A stretch of DNA of 40,908 nucleotides, from the NCBI GenBank assembly GCA_903844645.1, contig CAIMUP010000002.1:1-40908 (forward strand). Direction: 5' to 3'. Shown piece after piece: positions 15,389 to 23,567 of the stretch; within the stretch, counting starts at the first letter, position 1; each line of letters begins with the position of its first letter. The notes below the pieces were generated by a model that saw only the letters and a program-made list of their open reading frames with translations, was not told the DNA's origin and made no database searches. The stretch is from an uncultured Bacteroidota bacterium. GTDB taxonomy: Bacteria; Bacteroidota; Bacteroidia; AKYH767-A; JABDAW01. The position numbers and the translations under genes were made by a program.

Positions 15389-16402
15389 TCAAACGATGTT
15401 CACTTCCATTTCGAGGAGGACGCCGAATTTTTCAAAGACTGATGTTTGGATATTGGTGGCGAGGTTGAGGATTTCGGCTCCGGTGGCATTGCCGAAACTG
15501 ACGATCACGAGGGCTTGGTGGGCATGAACGCCAACATTGCCGATGCGTTTTCCTTTCCAGCCGCATTGTTCGATGAGCCAGCCGGCTGCGAGTTTTTTAT
15601 TGCCGTCAACGGTGTCGAAGGCGATGATGTTTGGGGATGTATTTTTTAAGGAGTCGAATTGTTTTTTTGGGATTTCGGGGTTCTTGAAGAAGCTGCCGGC
15701 ATTGCCCATTTCCTTCGGGTCGGGGAGCTTGCTTTGGCGGATATGAATGACGGCATCGCTCACGGCTTTGAGGGTTATTTTCTCCACGCTCATACGTTTT
15801 AATTCCTCTTCGATGGCTCCGTACTTGGTATTGAATGTTGGTTCTTTGTTTAATCGGATGACGGTGGAGGTGATGATGTATTTTCCCTTTTCTTTCTTGA
15901 AGATGCTATCGCGATACCCGAATTTACATTCCTCATTAGTGAATTTATGGAGCTTGCCATTCGTAACTTCAATGGCTTCGACTTCTACCAATACATCTTT
16001 TAATTCGGTGCCGTACGCCCCAATGTTTTGAATAGGACCGGCACCGACACTACCGGGAATCAGGCTCATGTTTTCTATGCCTGCATAGCCATTATTCACC
16101 GCGAATAAAACGAGATGATGCCACTCTTCGCCAGCACCCGTCTTGATGTACACATGATCGGCGTCTTCGGCAATAACCTCCATGCCTAAGATAGCATTCT
16201 TCAATACCAAGCCGTCAAAATCTTTGGAGAAAAGGATATTACTGCCTCCTCCGAGAATAAACTTGTCGGCTTTTTGAAATGACGGGTTCTGTAAAATATT
16301 TTGTAATTCAGCAATAGAATTAAAGGCGACAAAATACTTGGCATGGGCTTCAATTCCAAATGTATTAAGTGATCGGAGAGAATAATTGGAGTGGATATGC
16401 AT
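15389..16402 (-). CDS. murB: UDP-N-acetylmuramate dehydrogenase MurB
   Basis: 337 residues, the length of type I (E. coli-like) MurB. It reduces UDP-GlcNAc-enolpyruvate to UDP-MurNAc with NADPH and FAD, a committed step of peptidoglycan synthesis in the cytoplasm. FILGGGSNILFS and SLIPGSVGAGPIQNIGAYG are the FAD-binding signatures. GNAGSFFKNP carries the catalytic serine. A glutamate near the C-terminus (LLEMEVNIV) completes the active site. The start MHIHSNYSLRSLNTFG is the usual N-terminus. The gene is convergent with coaD and follows the two secreted-protein genes on the same strand after 24 bp, so it may be co-transcribed. Confidence 0.96.
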   Translation of the reverse strand: MHIHSNYSLRSLNTFGIEAHAKYFVAFNSIAELQNILQNPSFQKADKFILGGGSNILFSKDFDGLVLKNAILGMEVIAEDADHVYIKTGAGEEWHHLVLFAVNNGYAGIENMSLIPGSVGAGPIQNIGAYGTELKDVLVEVEAIEVTNGKLHKFTNEECKFGYRDSIFKKEKGKYIITSTVIRLNKEPTFNTKYGAIEEELKRMSVEKITLKAVSDAVIHIRQSKLPDPKEMGNAGSFFKNPEIPKKQFDSLKNTSPNIIAFDTVDGNKKLAAGWLIEQCGWKGKRIGNVGVHAHQALVIVSFGNATGAEILNLATNIQTSVFEKFGVLLEMEVNIV

Positions 16403-16426
16403 AGGCTTCTGGGGAAAAAATAGAGG

Positions 16427-16909
16427 TTAGGGGTACATTAGGTTCGTTAATTTGGTGAAGTCTTTCACGACAAACGAGCACTGCTTGCCCTTGTATTGAA
16501 AAGTAATCATTGCTGCTCCCTTGAATTCTTTTATGGGCACAGGCTTGATGGCGGTGCTATCTTTTGATTCCTTATTTTGATTGAGGAAAGAATTTTTCGC
16601 ATCATCGTGAAACTCGGCAGCAGTGAAGATATAAGTATGCAGATGAGTGAGGCTGTCAAATTTATGGGCGTTCCGGCTTTGTCCATCATCAGAGAAGATT
16701 ATGGGATAAAAAATTCCATTTACCCACACAGTATCGGGAGTAATATTATTCATTTTTGTTTGAATAACGAAATTATAATTCGCTCCGTAGCGGCAACAAA
16801 CTCCACCTGCCCAATGTTGCGACGTGGCTGTAATCAGCTTGATTCGTTGGGCAGTAGCATCACCGTTCATTATACAAAAGATGGCGATAACAAAGATTAT
16901 TTTTTTCAT
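16427..16909 (-). CDS. Hypothetical exported protein
   Basis: 160 residues with no family I recognise. MKKIIFVIAIFCIMNGDATAQ is a clear Sec signal peptide with a cleavage site after ATA or TAQ. The mature part is a small beta-rich domain containing a CC pair (GGVCCRYG) and a third cysteine (KGKQCSFVV). There is no lipobox, so it is likely periplasmic or secreted. The ATG lies 13 bp after the stop of the GloVer/T9SS gene on the same strand, which suggests one operon and possibly a shared extracellular role. Confidence 0.78.
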   Translation of the reverse strand: MKKIIFVIAIFCIMNGDATAQRIKLITATSQHWAGGVCCRYGANYNFVIQTKMNNITPDTVWVNGIFYPIIFSDDGQSRNAHKFDSLTHLHTYIFTAAEFHDDAKNSFLNQNKESKDSTAIKPVPIKEFKGAAMITFQYKGKQCSFVVKDFTKLTNLMYP

Positions 16910-16921
16910 ATTAACGATGTA

Positions 16922-18397
16922 TTATTCAATAACGAGTTTACCAGAGGCGATTTGTTCTTGATCGCTTTGGAAGAGTTTATAAAAGTACATTCCTTGGGTT
17001 AAATATCCAAGATTAATTTTATGGGATGAACCGTTAAATCCTGTCCAATGCAAATTAAAAACTTCCTTGCCGAGGAGATTATAAACGATAAAATCGTAAC
17101 CCATATCCTTTCCATTATTAATAACAACGGTGGCTTCAGTATTAATAGGATTTGGATAAATAGCAACCGTCGTTGTTTGATGCGGCAGTTCGTTAACACC
17201 GGTATTTGCAGGCATTTCGAGGAGGTCGCCATAAGGATTTGCTCCTCCTATAGAATCGAAAACATGAAGCACTACGCATGATAAAGTGGCGATGTTTAAA
17301 CTAAAAATTACTCCTGAACTATCCGGCGTTTGATCTGAGGAATCATGACCGCATTTATAAGTCATTCCGTAAATCAAACCATCGCTTCCTTGAATAACAT
17401 TACCGTAAGGGCGACCGAAACGAGTGGTTCCAAAATTCAAAACATCTACATGCAAACCTGCGAGACTTTGGCGGAATACAGAGCCTGTATTACACCCATT
17501 CGGGTTAGCGATAATTGTTCCATAAAGTTTAGAATCGCTTGCTTGATAAAGGCTGTTGCAGGGGTATGCCCCGTTGATTCCATGGAAAGTAAATGATTGC
17601 CCGTACGAATTTATGGTGGGATCAAAGTTGAAGAGTACACCTCGGCTCGAATCGCCACCACCGTATGTCAAGCCCCAAAACTTTCCATCACTGGCTTGCA
17701 AGAGACTGCCGCGAGGATTGGCTCCGTCGCCACCGGTAAAATCCCAATGTTTGGAATAAATACTTGTCGCGGGGTCGAAATTGAAGATGACGCCGAAGCC
17801 CAGTGTGCCGCCAAGCGGAGTCATGCCGTACAATTTTCCATCAGTGCCCTTGATGAGGCTGCCTGCAGGATATTGTCCATCGGTACCATTAAAATTATAG
17901 ACTAGCGTGTAATGATTAATGGAAATATCGAATTTGAAGATAACTCCTTTTTTATTGATGCCGCCTGCATTTGTCATGCCATACACGATATTATTTCCGA
18001 CATTGAGCAGGCTGCCGGAGGGATATTTCCCGCTCAAGGTATCGAGATTATATCTTATGGTATCGAAATTATAGAGCACGGAATAATCATCGAAAGCGGG
18101 GTCGTATCGGAAAATTACTCCGCCATTATGGATGCCGCCGCTATCTGTCATGCCGAATAATTTTCCGTTAATGGCAATCAGATTTCCTTTGGGATAATTG
18201 CCGGTAGCTTTATTAAAATTATGTTTTGTTTGAAAATTAGTTCCGTCATTATTTATCTTAAAAATGATGCCTGATGAATCGGATCCTCCCTTAAAAGTCA
18301 TGCCCCAAAGTTGAAAAGTTTGGGCTTCGCAACTAAAATTAAAGAGAGAGAAGAAGAGTAGATAGAAGAGGATTTGTTTGCTTATTTTAGATTCCAT
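16922..18397 (-). CDS. GloVer-repeat secreted protein with a T9SS type A sorting domain
   Basis: 491 residues. Residues 1-24 form a signal peptide (LFYLLFFSLFNFSCEAQ). From about 28 to 385 there are about eight repeats of about 45 residues of the form GxYPxGSLLQASDGKxYGMT then GVIFxFDP, matching the choice-of-anchor GloVer repeat (TIGR03803), probably a beta propeller. The last 80 residues (IYPNPINTEATVVI to SGKLVIE) are a type A T9SS sorting domain (TIGR04183-like), so the protein should be exported and anchored outside. The open frame extends 102 codons upstream, but these only translate array 4. The ATG at 18397 with a TATTTTTG promoter 19 bp upstream is the real start. Confidence 0.9.
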   Translation of the reverse strand: MESKISKQILFYLLFFSLFNFSCEAQTFQLWGMTFKGGSDSSGIIFKINNDGTNFQTKHNFNKATGNYPKGNLIAINGKLFGMTDSGGIHNGGVIFRYDPAFDDYSVLYNFDTIRYNLDTLSGKYPSGSLLNVGNNIVYGMTNAGGINKKGVIFKFDISINHYTLVYNFNGTDGQYPAGSLIKGTDGKLYGMTPLGGTLGFGVIFNFDPATSIYSKHWDFTGGDGANPRGSLLQASDGKFWGLTYGGGDSSRGVLFNFDPTINSYGQSFTFHGINGAYPCNSLYQASDSKLYGTIIANPNGCNTGSVFRQSLAGLHVDVLNFGTTRFGRPYGNVIQGSDGLIYGMTYKCGHDSSDQTPDSSGVIFSLNIATLSCVVLHVFDSIGGANPYGDLLEMPANTGVNELPHQTTTVAIYPNPINTEATVVINNGKDMGYDFIVYNLLGKEVFNLHWTGFNGSSHKINLGYLTQGMYFYKLFQSDQEQIASGKLVIE

Positions 18398-18415
18398 GGC
18401 GATTAATTTAGGGTG

Positions 18416-18423
18416 CAAAAATA
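18416..18423 (-). promoter_or_regulatory. Bacteroidota -7 element TATTTTTG for the GloVer gene
   Basis: The minus-strand site TATTTTTG followed by CACCC lies 19 bp upstream of the ATG at 18397. It is between the array and the gene, so the array is upstream of the promoter and untranslated. Confidence 0.6.
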
Positions 18424-18501
18424 TGAAATTCGGGGATTTAGAAAGGGGGTGAATTTTTGGGCGATGTATCCTGTTAGGTCTGATTTTATATTGAGATGTA
18501 A

Positions 18502-18723
18502 AAATCCCTCGCAAGGAAATGGAAATCCCTCGCAAGGGAATTGAAATCCCTCGCAAGGGAATTGAAATCCCTCGCAAGGGAATTGAAATCCCTCGTAAGG
18601 GAATGGAAATCCCTCGCAAGGGAATGGAAATCCCTCGCAAGGGAATGGAAATCCCTCGCAAGGGAATGGAAATCCCTCGCAAGGGAATAGAAATCCCTCG
18701 CAAGGGGATGGGAATCCCTCGCA
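18502..18723. repeat. 21-bp tandem array 4, palindromic unit
   Basis: Ten full units start at 18502 and repeat every 21 bp, then a partial unit. Each contains ATCCCT-CGCA-AGGGAAT, a small hairpin in almost every unit. The units alternate in the last bases between ATGG and ATTG in blocks. The array lies between a T9SS remnant and the promoter of the GloVer gene. Confidence 0.93.
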
Positions 18724-18748
18724 GTTTATTTATGACTGAATTTTGGGG

Positions 18749-18871
18749 TTAATAAACCAGCTTCGAGGTGAGTCGTTTGGCGGTATTGCTTACCGAAATA
18801 AAGTAAACTCCTTGGGGAAGGTTTTCGGGTTTTATGTCTGGTGAATAGTGTAGTTTTGCCGCTTTAAAGGG
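18749..18871 (-). pseudogene. T9SS C-terminal sorting-domain remnant
   Basis: The minus strand reads KLHYSPDIKPENLPQGVYF, then ISVSNTAKRLTSKLVY and a stop, the end of a T9SS sorting domain (LPxGVYFI). An in-frame TAA lies immediately upstream at 18872-18874, just before the uvrD start on the other strand, so the body of the gene is gone. The uvrD promoter lies inside the remnant. Confidence 0.65.
18851..18858 (+). promoter_or_regulatory. Bacteroidota -7 element TAGTTTTG for the helicase gene
   Basis: TAGTTTTG followed by CCGC lies 22 bp upstream of the ATG at 18880. It matches TAnnTTTG. Confidence 0.55.
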
Positions 18872-18879
18872 TTATTGGT

Positions 18880-21162
18880 ATGGAAGATTATCTTGAGCAT
18901 TTGAATGAGGCGCAGCGGTTGGCTGTTTTGGCGAGTGATGGTCCGGTGATGATTATTGCGGGGGCTGGTTCGGGGAAGACGCGGGTGCTGACGTATCGGA
19001 TTGCACATTTGATTGGGAATGGGGTGGACCCGTTTAATATTTTGGCGTTGACGTTTACGAATAAGGCGGCGCGGAGTATGAAGGAGAAGATTGTGAATTT
19101 GGTTGGGAAGGATGCGACGAATATTTGGATGGGGACTTTTCACTCTATTTTTGCGAGGATTTTGCGGATTGAGGCGGAGAAATTGGGCTATACGTCTAAC
19201 TTTACGATTTATGATACAGATGATAGTAAGAGTTTGATCAGGACTATCTTGGGGGAGCAGCAATTGGATGATAAGAGGTATAAGCCGGACTCGGTTTTGA
19301 ATCGGATTTCGGGTGCGAAGAACAATCTTTATTCTGTGAAGGAGTATATGGAGGACCTCCAGTTGCAGAGCGACGACATCCAATCGGGGAAGCCGAAGAT
19401 GGGCTTGTTGTATGAGCTTTATACGAAGCGTTGTTTTAATGCTAATGCGATGGATTTTGATGATCTGTTGTATAAAACGTATGTCTTACTTCGTGATTAC
19501 CCGGAGGCGTTACATAAGTATCAGCATAAGTTCAAATATATCTTGGTGGATGAGTTTCAGGATACCAACTTTGCCCAGTATGTGGTGATAAGGAGGTTAG
19601 GGGCTGCGTTCGAGAACATCTGCGTGGTGGGAGATGATGCACAAAGCATCTATGCCTTCAGGGGGGCGAATATTCAGAACATATTAAACTTTGCAAAGGA
19701 TTATCCTGACCTTAAAACCTTCAAGTTGGAGCAGAATTACCGCTCTACCCAGAACATTGTGTCGGTGGCGAACAACATTATCATCAACAATAAGGCGCAA
19801 TTGAAGAAGGAAGTGTGGACACAGAACGGTATCGGGGAGAAAGTGCGGTTGATTAAGGCAATGTCTGACAATGAAGAGGGCAGTATGGTGGCTCATTACA
19901 TCTTTCTTTCCAAGGTTAATAACAATTTGCGGAACATTGACTTCGCTATCCTTTACAGAACGAACGCCCAGTCCAGGTCTATCGAGGAAGCCTTGCGGAA
20001 ATCGAACATTCCGTATCGGATCTTCGGCGGATTATCCTTTTATAAACGCAAAGAGATCAAGGATTTGCTCGCTTACTTCAGGCTTTCGATCAATCATAAA
20101 GACGAAGAAGCCTTAAAGCGCATCATTAATTACCCAACCCGCGGCATCGGGAAGACAACGATCGAGAAATTGCTCGTTTATGCCTCCGATGCCGATAAAA
20201 GCGTGTGGGAAATCATCAGCAATATCAAAGATTACAAGGATATTGGGTTGAGCAGCCCCGTTATGGTCAAGATTCAGGACTTTGTGACCATGATTCGGAG
20301 CTATCACTTGGCTATTAAGACTGATTCTGCTTGGGATGCCGCCAGTCATATCGCGAAATCAACCGGAATCCTCAAAGAATTGTACGATGACAAGACTCCC
20401 GAAGGCGTTTCCAGGTATGAAAACATCCAGGAGTTGCTCAATGCCATCAATGAGTTCTCGGAAAAGCCCCAAGCCGATCAAGATGGAGAGATTATCCCCA
20501 ATACTTTGGAAGAATTCGTGAAGGATGTCGCCCTTCTTACCGATGCCGATGCCGATGACCCCGAGGATAACGACAGAGTGTCGCTGATGACGGTCCATGC
20601 CGCCAAGGGATTGGAGTTTCCCGAGGTCTTCGTGGTCGGAATGGAGGAGAATTTATTCCCTTCCCAGATGGCTTTGAACAGCCGTGCTGATTTGGAGGAA
20701 GAAAGGAGGCTGTTTTACGTCGCCGTTACTCGGGCTAAGACGAAATTGACCTTGGCTTATGCCACAACCCGATACAGATGGGGCAATCTGACCTCCTGCG
20801 AGCCGAGCAGGTTCTTGGAAGAGATTAATCCTGACTTTATTGAGCAGGGATTCATCAACCCGAAGTCGAAAGACAATTTCGATTTGCTGAAAGACCGCAA
20901 TTCGTTCGCCAATCCGGGCACCGTTCCGAAGAATTTCGGGAACAATCAGGCTAAAAACATCCCGCTTACCGATGATTTTATTGGGGATGATACGAGCAAC
21001 CTCCAAGTCGGCATGGAAGTCGAGCATCAACGCTTCGGAAGGGGCAAGGTTTTGCACCTCGAGGGGAAGGGCAACGACATAAAGGCGGTGATTTTCTTCC
21101 AAACCACCGGACAAAAGCAGCTTCTCCTCAAGTTTGCGAAGCTCAAGATTCATAGTTCATAG
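18880..21162 (+). CDS. UvrD/PcrA-type superfamily 1 DNA helicase
   Basis: 760 residues. GAGSGKTRVLTYRIAHLI is motif I. TFHSIFARIL is motif Ia/Ib. DEFQDTN is motif II, GDDAQSIYAFRGA motif III, QNYRST motif IV, LMTVHAAKGLEFPEVFVVG motif V, and EERRLFYVAVTRAK motif VI. Together these give a complete 3'-to-5' helicase of the UvrD/PcrA group, active in nucleotide excision repair, mismatch repair and removal of proteins from DNA. The C-terminal domain (HQRFGRGKVLHLEG) resembles the RNA-polymerase-binding Tudor-like end of PcrA. The ATG at 18880 is supported by a promoter element 22 bp upstream. The gene is monocistronic; array 5 follows it. Confidence 0.95.
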   Translation: MEDYLEHLNEAQRLAVLASDGPVMIIAGAGSGKTRVLTYRIAHLIGNGVDPFNILALTFTNKAARSMKEKIVNLVGKDATNIWMGTFHSIFARILRIEAEKLGYTSNFTIYDTDDSKSLIRTILGEQQLDDKRYKPDSVLNRISGAKNNLYSVKEYMEDLQLQSDDIQSGKPKMGLLYELYTKRCFNANAMDFDDLLYKTYVLLRDYPEALHKYQHKFKYILVDEFQDTNFAQYVVIRRLGAAFENICVVGDDAQSIYAFRGANIQNILNFAKDYPDLKTFKLEQNYRSTQNIVSVANNIIINNKAQLKKEVWTQNGIGEKVRLIKAMSDNEEGSMVAHYIFLSKVNNNLRNIDFAILYRTNAQSRSIEEALRKSNIPYRIFGGLSFYKRKEIKDLLAYFRLSINHKDEEALKRIINYPTRGIGKTTIEKLLVYASDADKSVWEIISNIKDYKDIGLSSPVMVKIQDFVTMIRSYHLAIKTDSAWDAASHIAKSTGILKELYDDKTPEGVSRYENIQELLNAINEFSEKPQADQDGEIIPNTLEEFVKDVALLTDADADDPEDNDRVSLMTVHAAKGLEFPEVFVVGMEENLFPSQMALNSRADLEEERRLFYVAVTRAKTKLTLAYATTRYRWGNLTSCEPSRFLEEINPDFIEQGFINPKSKDNFDLLKDRNSFANPGTVPKNFGNNQAKNIPLTDDFIGDDTSNLQVGMEVEHQRFGRGKVLHLEGKGNDIKAVIFFQTTGQKQLLLKFAKLKIHSS

Positions 21163-21240
21163 AATTTCTATTTGATACCCCCGAAAGAGGGGTTTATTAT
21201 GGAGGAAAGGAGGGAAAAAGGTGCGCCAATCTCTCAAATC

Positions 21241-21602
21241 TCCTTGAAACTGTCTTAAAACTTGATTTGCAGGTGACTAATGTTTTGTTGATTTCAAAAA
21301 AACTTCTCTTACATTTCAAAAAACTTCTCCTGAATCCAAAAAACTTTTGGGATATACTATAAATCATGCCTTTATGAAAACAAAACATCGGACTCCAATT
21401 CCTAAATTTTTGACTCAAGGGGAGAATATTTCATGTTATATGACCAAAATTCACCTTATTTCAAAAAAACTTCTGTTGCATATCACTAATGTTCTTCTGA
21501 ATTCAGAAAAACTTCTCCTGAATTCAAAAAAACTTCTCCTGCATTTCAAAAAAGTTTTGTTACATTTCAAAAAAGTTTTGTTGTTTTCAAAAAAACTTTT
21601 GG
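21241..21602. repeat. 21-bp tandem array 5, in two blocks
   Basis: Block one, 21241-21345, has five loose units. Block two, 21450-21596, has seven units starting at 21450, then a partial unit. The core is TTCTCCTG then TTCAAAAAAAC. Unit 21471-21491 resembles 21262-21282 (both end CTAATG), so the two blocks seem to be copies of one older array. The open frame it creates (KLLLHFK heptads) is not considered a gene. Confidence 0.8.
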
Positions 21603-21717
21603 GGACTTTCGACTATCAAGGTCAAAAATCGAGAAGTGTTTTTACCGAATTCTCCATCCTCCATTCCCTACCCCGCCAAAAGGGGTTTATTAAGGAGGAA
21701 GGGATGGTGAAGGGGGA

Positions 21718-21900
21718 TTAATGGAAAGACTTTATCACACAAATAGCTATTATTATAGACATGAAAACAATCATACCAGTAAAATAATTTCTAAAAAGAT
21801 TATCAGAACTTAATTCATCAGAATAATTTGTTTTGAATCCCTTGAAAGCCCAAAAAACAAAAGCACCAATTGGTTTAAATATCCATCCAGAAGTAGCCAT
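21718..21900 (-). CDS. Small single-span membrane protein
   Basis: 60 residues: MATSGWIFKPIGAFVFWAFK, then GFKTNYSDEL, then a C-terminal hydrophobic helix (GMIVFMSIIIAICVI) and KSFH. The N-terminal part is also hydrophobic, so it may span the membrane once or twice. It lies 37 bp upstream of ychF's stop side, on the same strand as ychF but downstream of it. I do not recognise a named family. The compact, well-formed sequence and ATG start make it likely to be a real small gene. Confidence 0.55.
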   Translation of the reverse strand: MATSGWIFKPIGAFVFWAFKGFKTNYSDELSSDNLFRNYFTGMIVFMSIIIAICVIKSFH

Positions 21901-21937
21901 TGTATTTTAATACCAAGAATAGATATTTAATTTCCCC

Positions 21938-23047
21938 CTAAACATTAAACCGAAAGTGCATACAATCGCCGTCCTGCACGATGTATTCCTTGCCTTCGAC
22001 AGAAAGTTTTCCGGCATCGCGGCAGGCGGATTCAGAACCATAATTAATGAAGTCGGCATAGTGAATTACTTCGGCGCGGATGAAGCCTTTCTCGAAATCG
22101 GTGTGGATGATTCCGGCGGCTTGCGGGGCAGTCATGCCTTTATCTATCGTCCAGGCGCGCACTTCCTTGACGCCCGCCGTGAAGTAGGTCGAGAGATTCA
22201 AAAGACGGTAAGCAGCCTTGATTAATTTGGCAACTCCCGACTCATCCAAGCCCAAGTCTGTAAGGAAAACTTCGCGGTCTTCATAACTATCCATAGAAGC
22301 TATGTCGGCTTCCACGGCAGCAGCAATGATAAGGACTTCGGCGTTCTCATCCTTCACATATTCTCTAACCTGTTCGACATATTTATTCCCTGCTGGCAAT
22401 GATTTTTCATCCACATTACAGACATATAAAACGGGCTTGGCGGTAAGCAAGAAAATATCGGCAACATACTTGGTATCATCCTCCGAAACTTCACCAAAAG
22501 TCGTGATGCTTCGGGCAGATAAACCCTTCTCGAGATGGGTTTTGTAAAGCATACAAACTTCAATGCCTTTCTTCACATCACGATCGCCACCTTTCACTAA
22601 TTTCTGCAATCGTTGAATCTTCTTTTCCACAGATTCCAGGTCCTTTAATTGCAACTCCATGTCAATGGTATCCTTGTCTCGCAAGGGATTCACGGAGCCA
22701 TCCACATGCACCACATTATCATCATCAAAACAACGAAGGACATGAATGATAGCATTCGTCTCCCTGATATTTGAGAGGAATTGATTGCCCAAACCCTCGC
22801 CCTTTGAAGCTCCTTTCACCAAGCCCGCGATGTCCACAATCTCAATGACGGTAGGCACCACACGTTGCGGGTTGACAAGCTCTTCGAGTTTATTAAGACG
22901 TTCGTCGGGCACGGTAATAACCCCGACATTCGGTTCGATAGTACAAAAAGGAAAGTTCGCCGCCTGCGCTTTTGCATTCGATAAACAATTAAACAGAGTG
23001 GACTTCCCGACATTTGGCAAGCCTACTATTCCACATTTTAAAGCCAT
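21938..23047 (-). CDS. ychF: Redox-regulated ATPase/GTPase YchF (OLA1 family)
   Basis: 369 residues, the normal length. GLPNVGKSTLFN is the G1 P-loop and DIAGLVKGASKGEGLGNQFL holds the G3 switch. NVDE replaces the NKxD of classical GTPases, which is why this family prefers ATP. The C-terminal TGS domain follows (TAGVKEVRAWTIDKGMTAPQ, ending QDGDCMHFRFNV). YchF associates with ribosomes and is linked to translation and oxidative stress. A TTTCTTTG element (23071-23078, minus strand) lies 24 bp upstream of the ATG. The gene is well conserved, with no anomalies. Confidence 0.96.
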   Translation of the reverse strand: MALKCGIVGLPNVGKSTLFNCLSNAKAQAANFPFCTIEPNVGVITVPDERLNKLEELVNPQRVVPTVIEIVDIAGLVKGASKGEGLGNQFLSNIRETNAIIHVLRCFDDDNVVHVDGSVNPLRDKDTIDMELQLKDLESVEKKIQRLQKLVKGGDRDVKKGIEVCMLYKTHLEKGLSARSITTFGEVSEDDTKYVADIFLLTAKPVLYVCNVDEKSLPAGNKYVEQVREYVKDENAEVLIIAAAVEADIASMDSYEDREVFLTDLGLDESGVAKLIKAAYRLLNLSTYFTAGVKEVRAWTIDKGMTAPQAAGIIHTDFEKGFIRAEVIHYADFINYGSESACRDAGKLSVEGKEYIVQDGDCMHFRFNV

Positions 23048-23246
23048 AATATTATTATTTTTTGAGGGCGCAAAGAAAGGAAAAGAAGGGGAAGAGTAGA
23101 ATGAAGATAAGTTTTGTGTGAATCTTTTATCTCACAACTATCACCTTTTTTCTTTCAATAAAAGTTCCTGATATTATCTACAAATATCGGAATGTATCAA
23201 TAGTTAGCAATCACTATAAATAAAATGGTTTCGACCTCCGGCTACA

Positions 23247-23474
23247 TAACAATCGTAGTAAATCACTTGGTTTAGACCGATTGTTAAGTAACAATCGCTC
23301 CATAGTAGTTGCAATGCATCGATTGTTAAGTAACAATCGCTCCATAGTAGTTGCAATGCATCGATTGTTAAGTAACAATCGCTCCATAGTAGTTGCAATG
23401 CATCGATTGTTAAGTAACAATCGCTATAAAGCAGTTGCTTTACTACGATTGTTACTTACCGATCGCTCTAAACC
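23247..23474. repeat. 21/42-bp palindromic array 6
   Basis: Units alternate between a palindromic 21-mer (CGATTGTTAAGTAACAATCG plus one base) and a second 21-mer (CATAGTAGTTGCAATGC core). Three identical 42-bp periods run from 23278, and a fourth palindrome is at 23404. Flanking units are degenerate. AACAATCGTAGTAAA (23249-23263) faces its perfect complement TTTACTACGATTGTT (23439-23453), and GGTTTAGA (23269) faces TCTAAACC (23467), so the array as a whole can fold back on itself. It lies between divergently read ychF and nothing on the other side; no gene overlaps it. Confidence 0.9.
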
Positions 23475-23567
23475 ACTTTTTTTAATACAAAGAAAGCTTG
23501 GGGATGACTGCCAACACTTAAATATGAATCCCTCTCCACTTGGAAAAGGATTCATATTCGGGTATTT

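Noticed and set aside
18398-18703. N-terminal extension of the GloVer protein with RGISIPL heptads
   Set aside because: It translates array 4 and lies upstream of the promoter; the signal peptide begins at the ATG 18397.
18832-19383. Arginine/leucine-rich frame opposite the helicase gene
   Set aside because: It is a shadow of the uvrD-like gene with no family features.
23127-23175. Possible third T9SS tail (GTFIERKKVIVVR then stop, minus strand)
   Set aside because: Only about 15 codons, with an upstream in-frame stop; too short to support.
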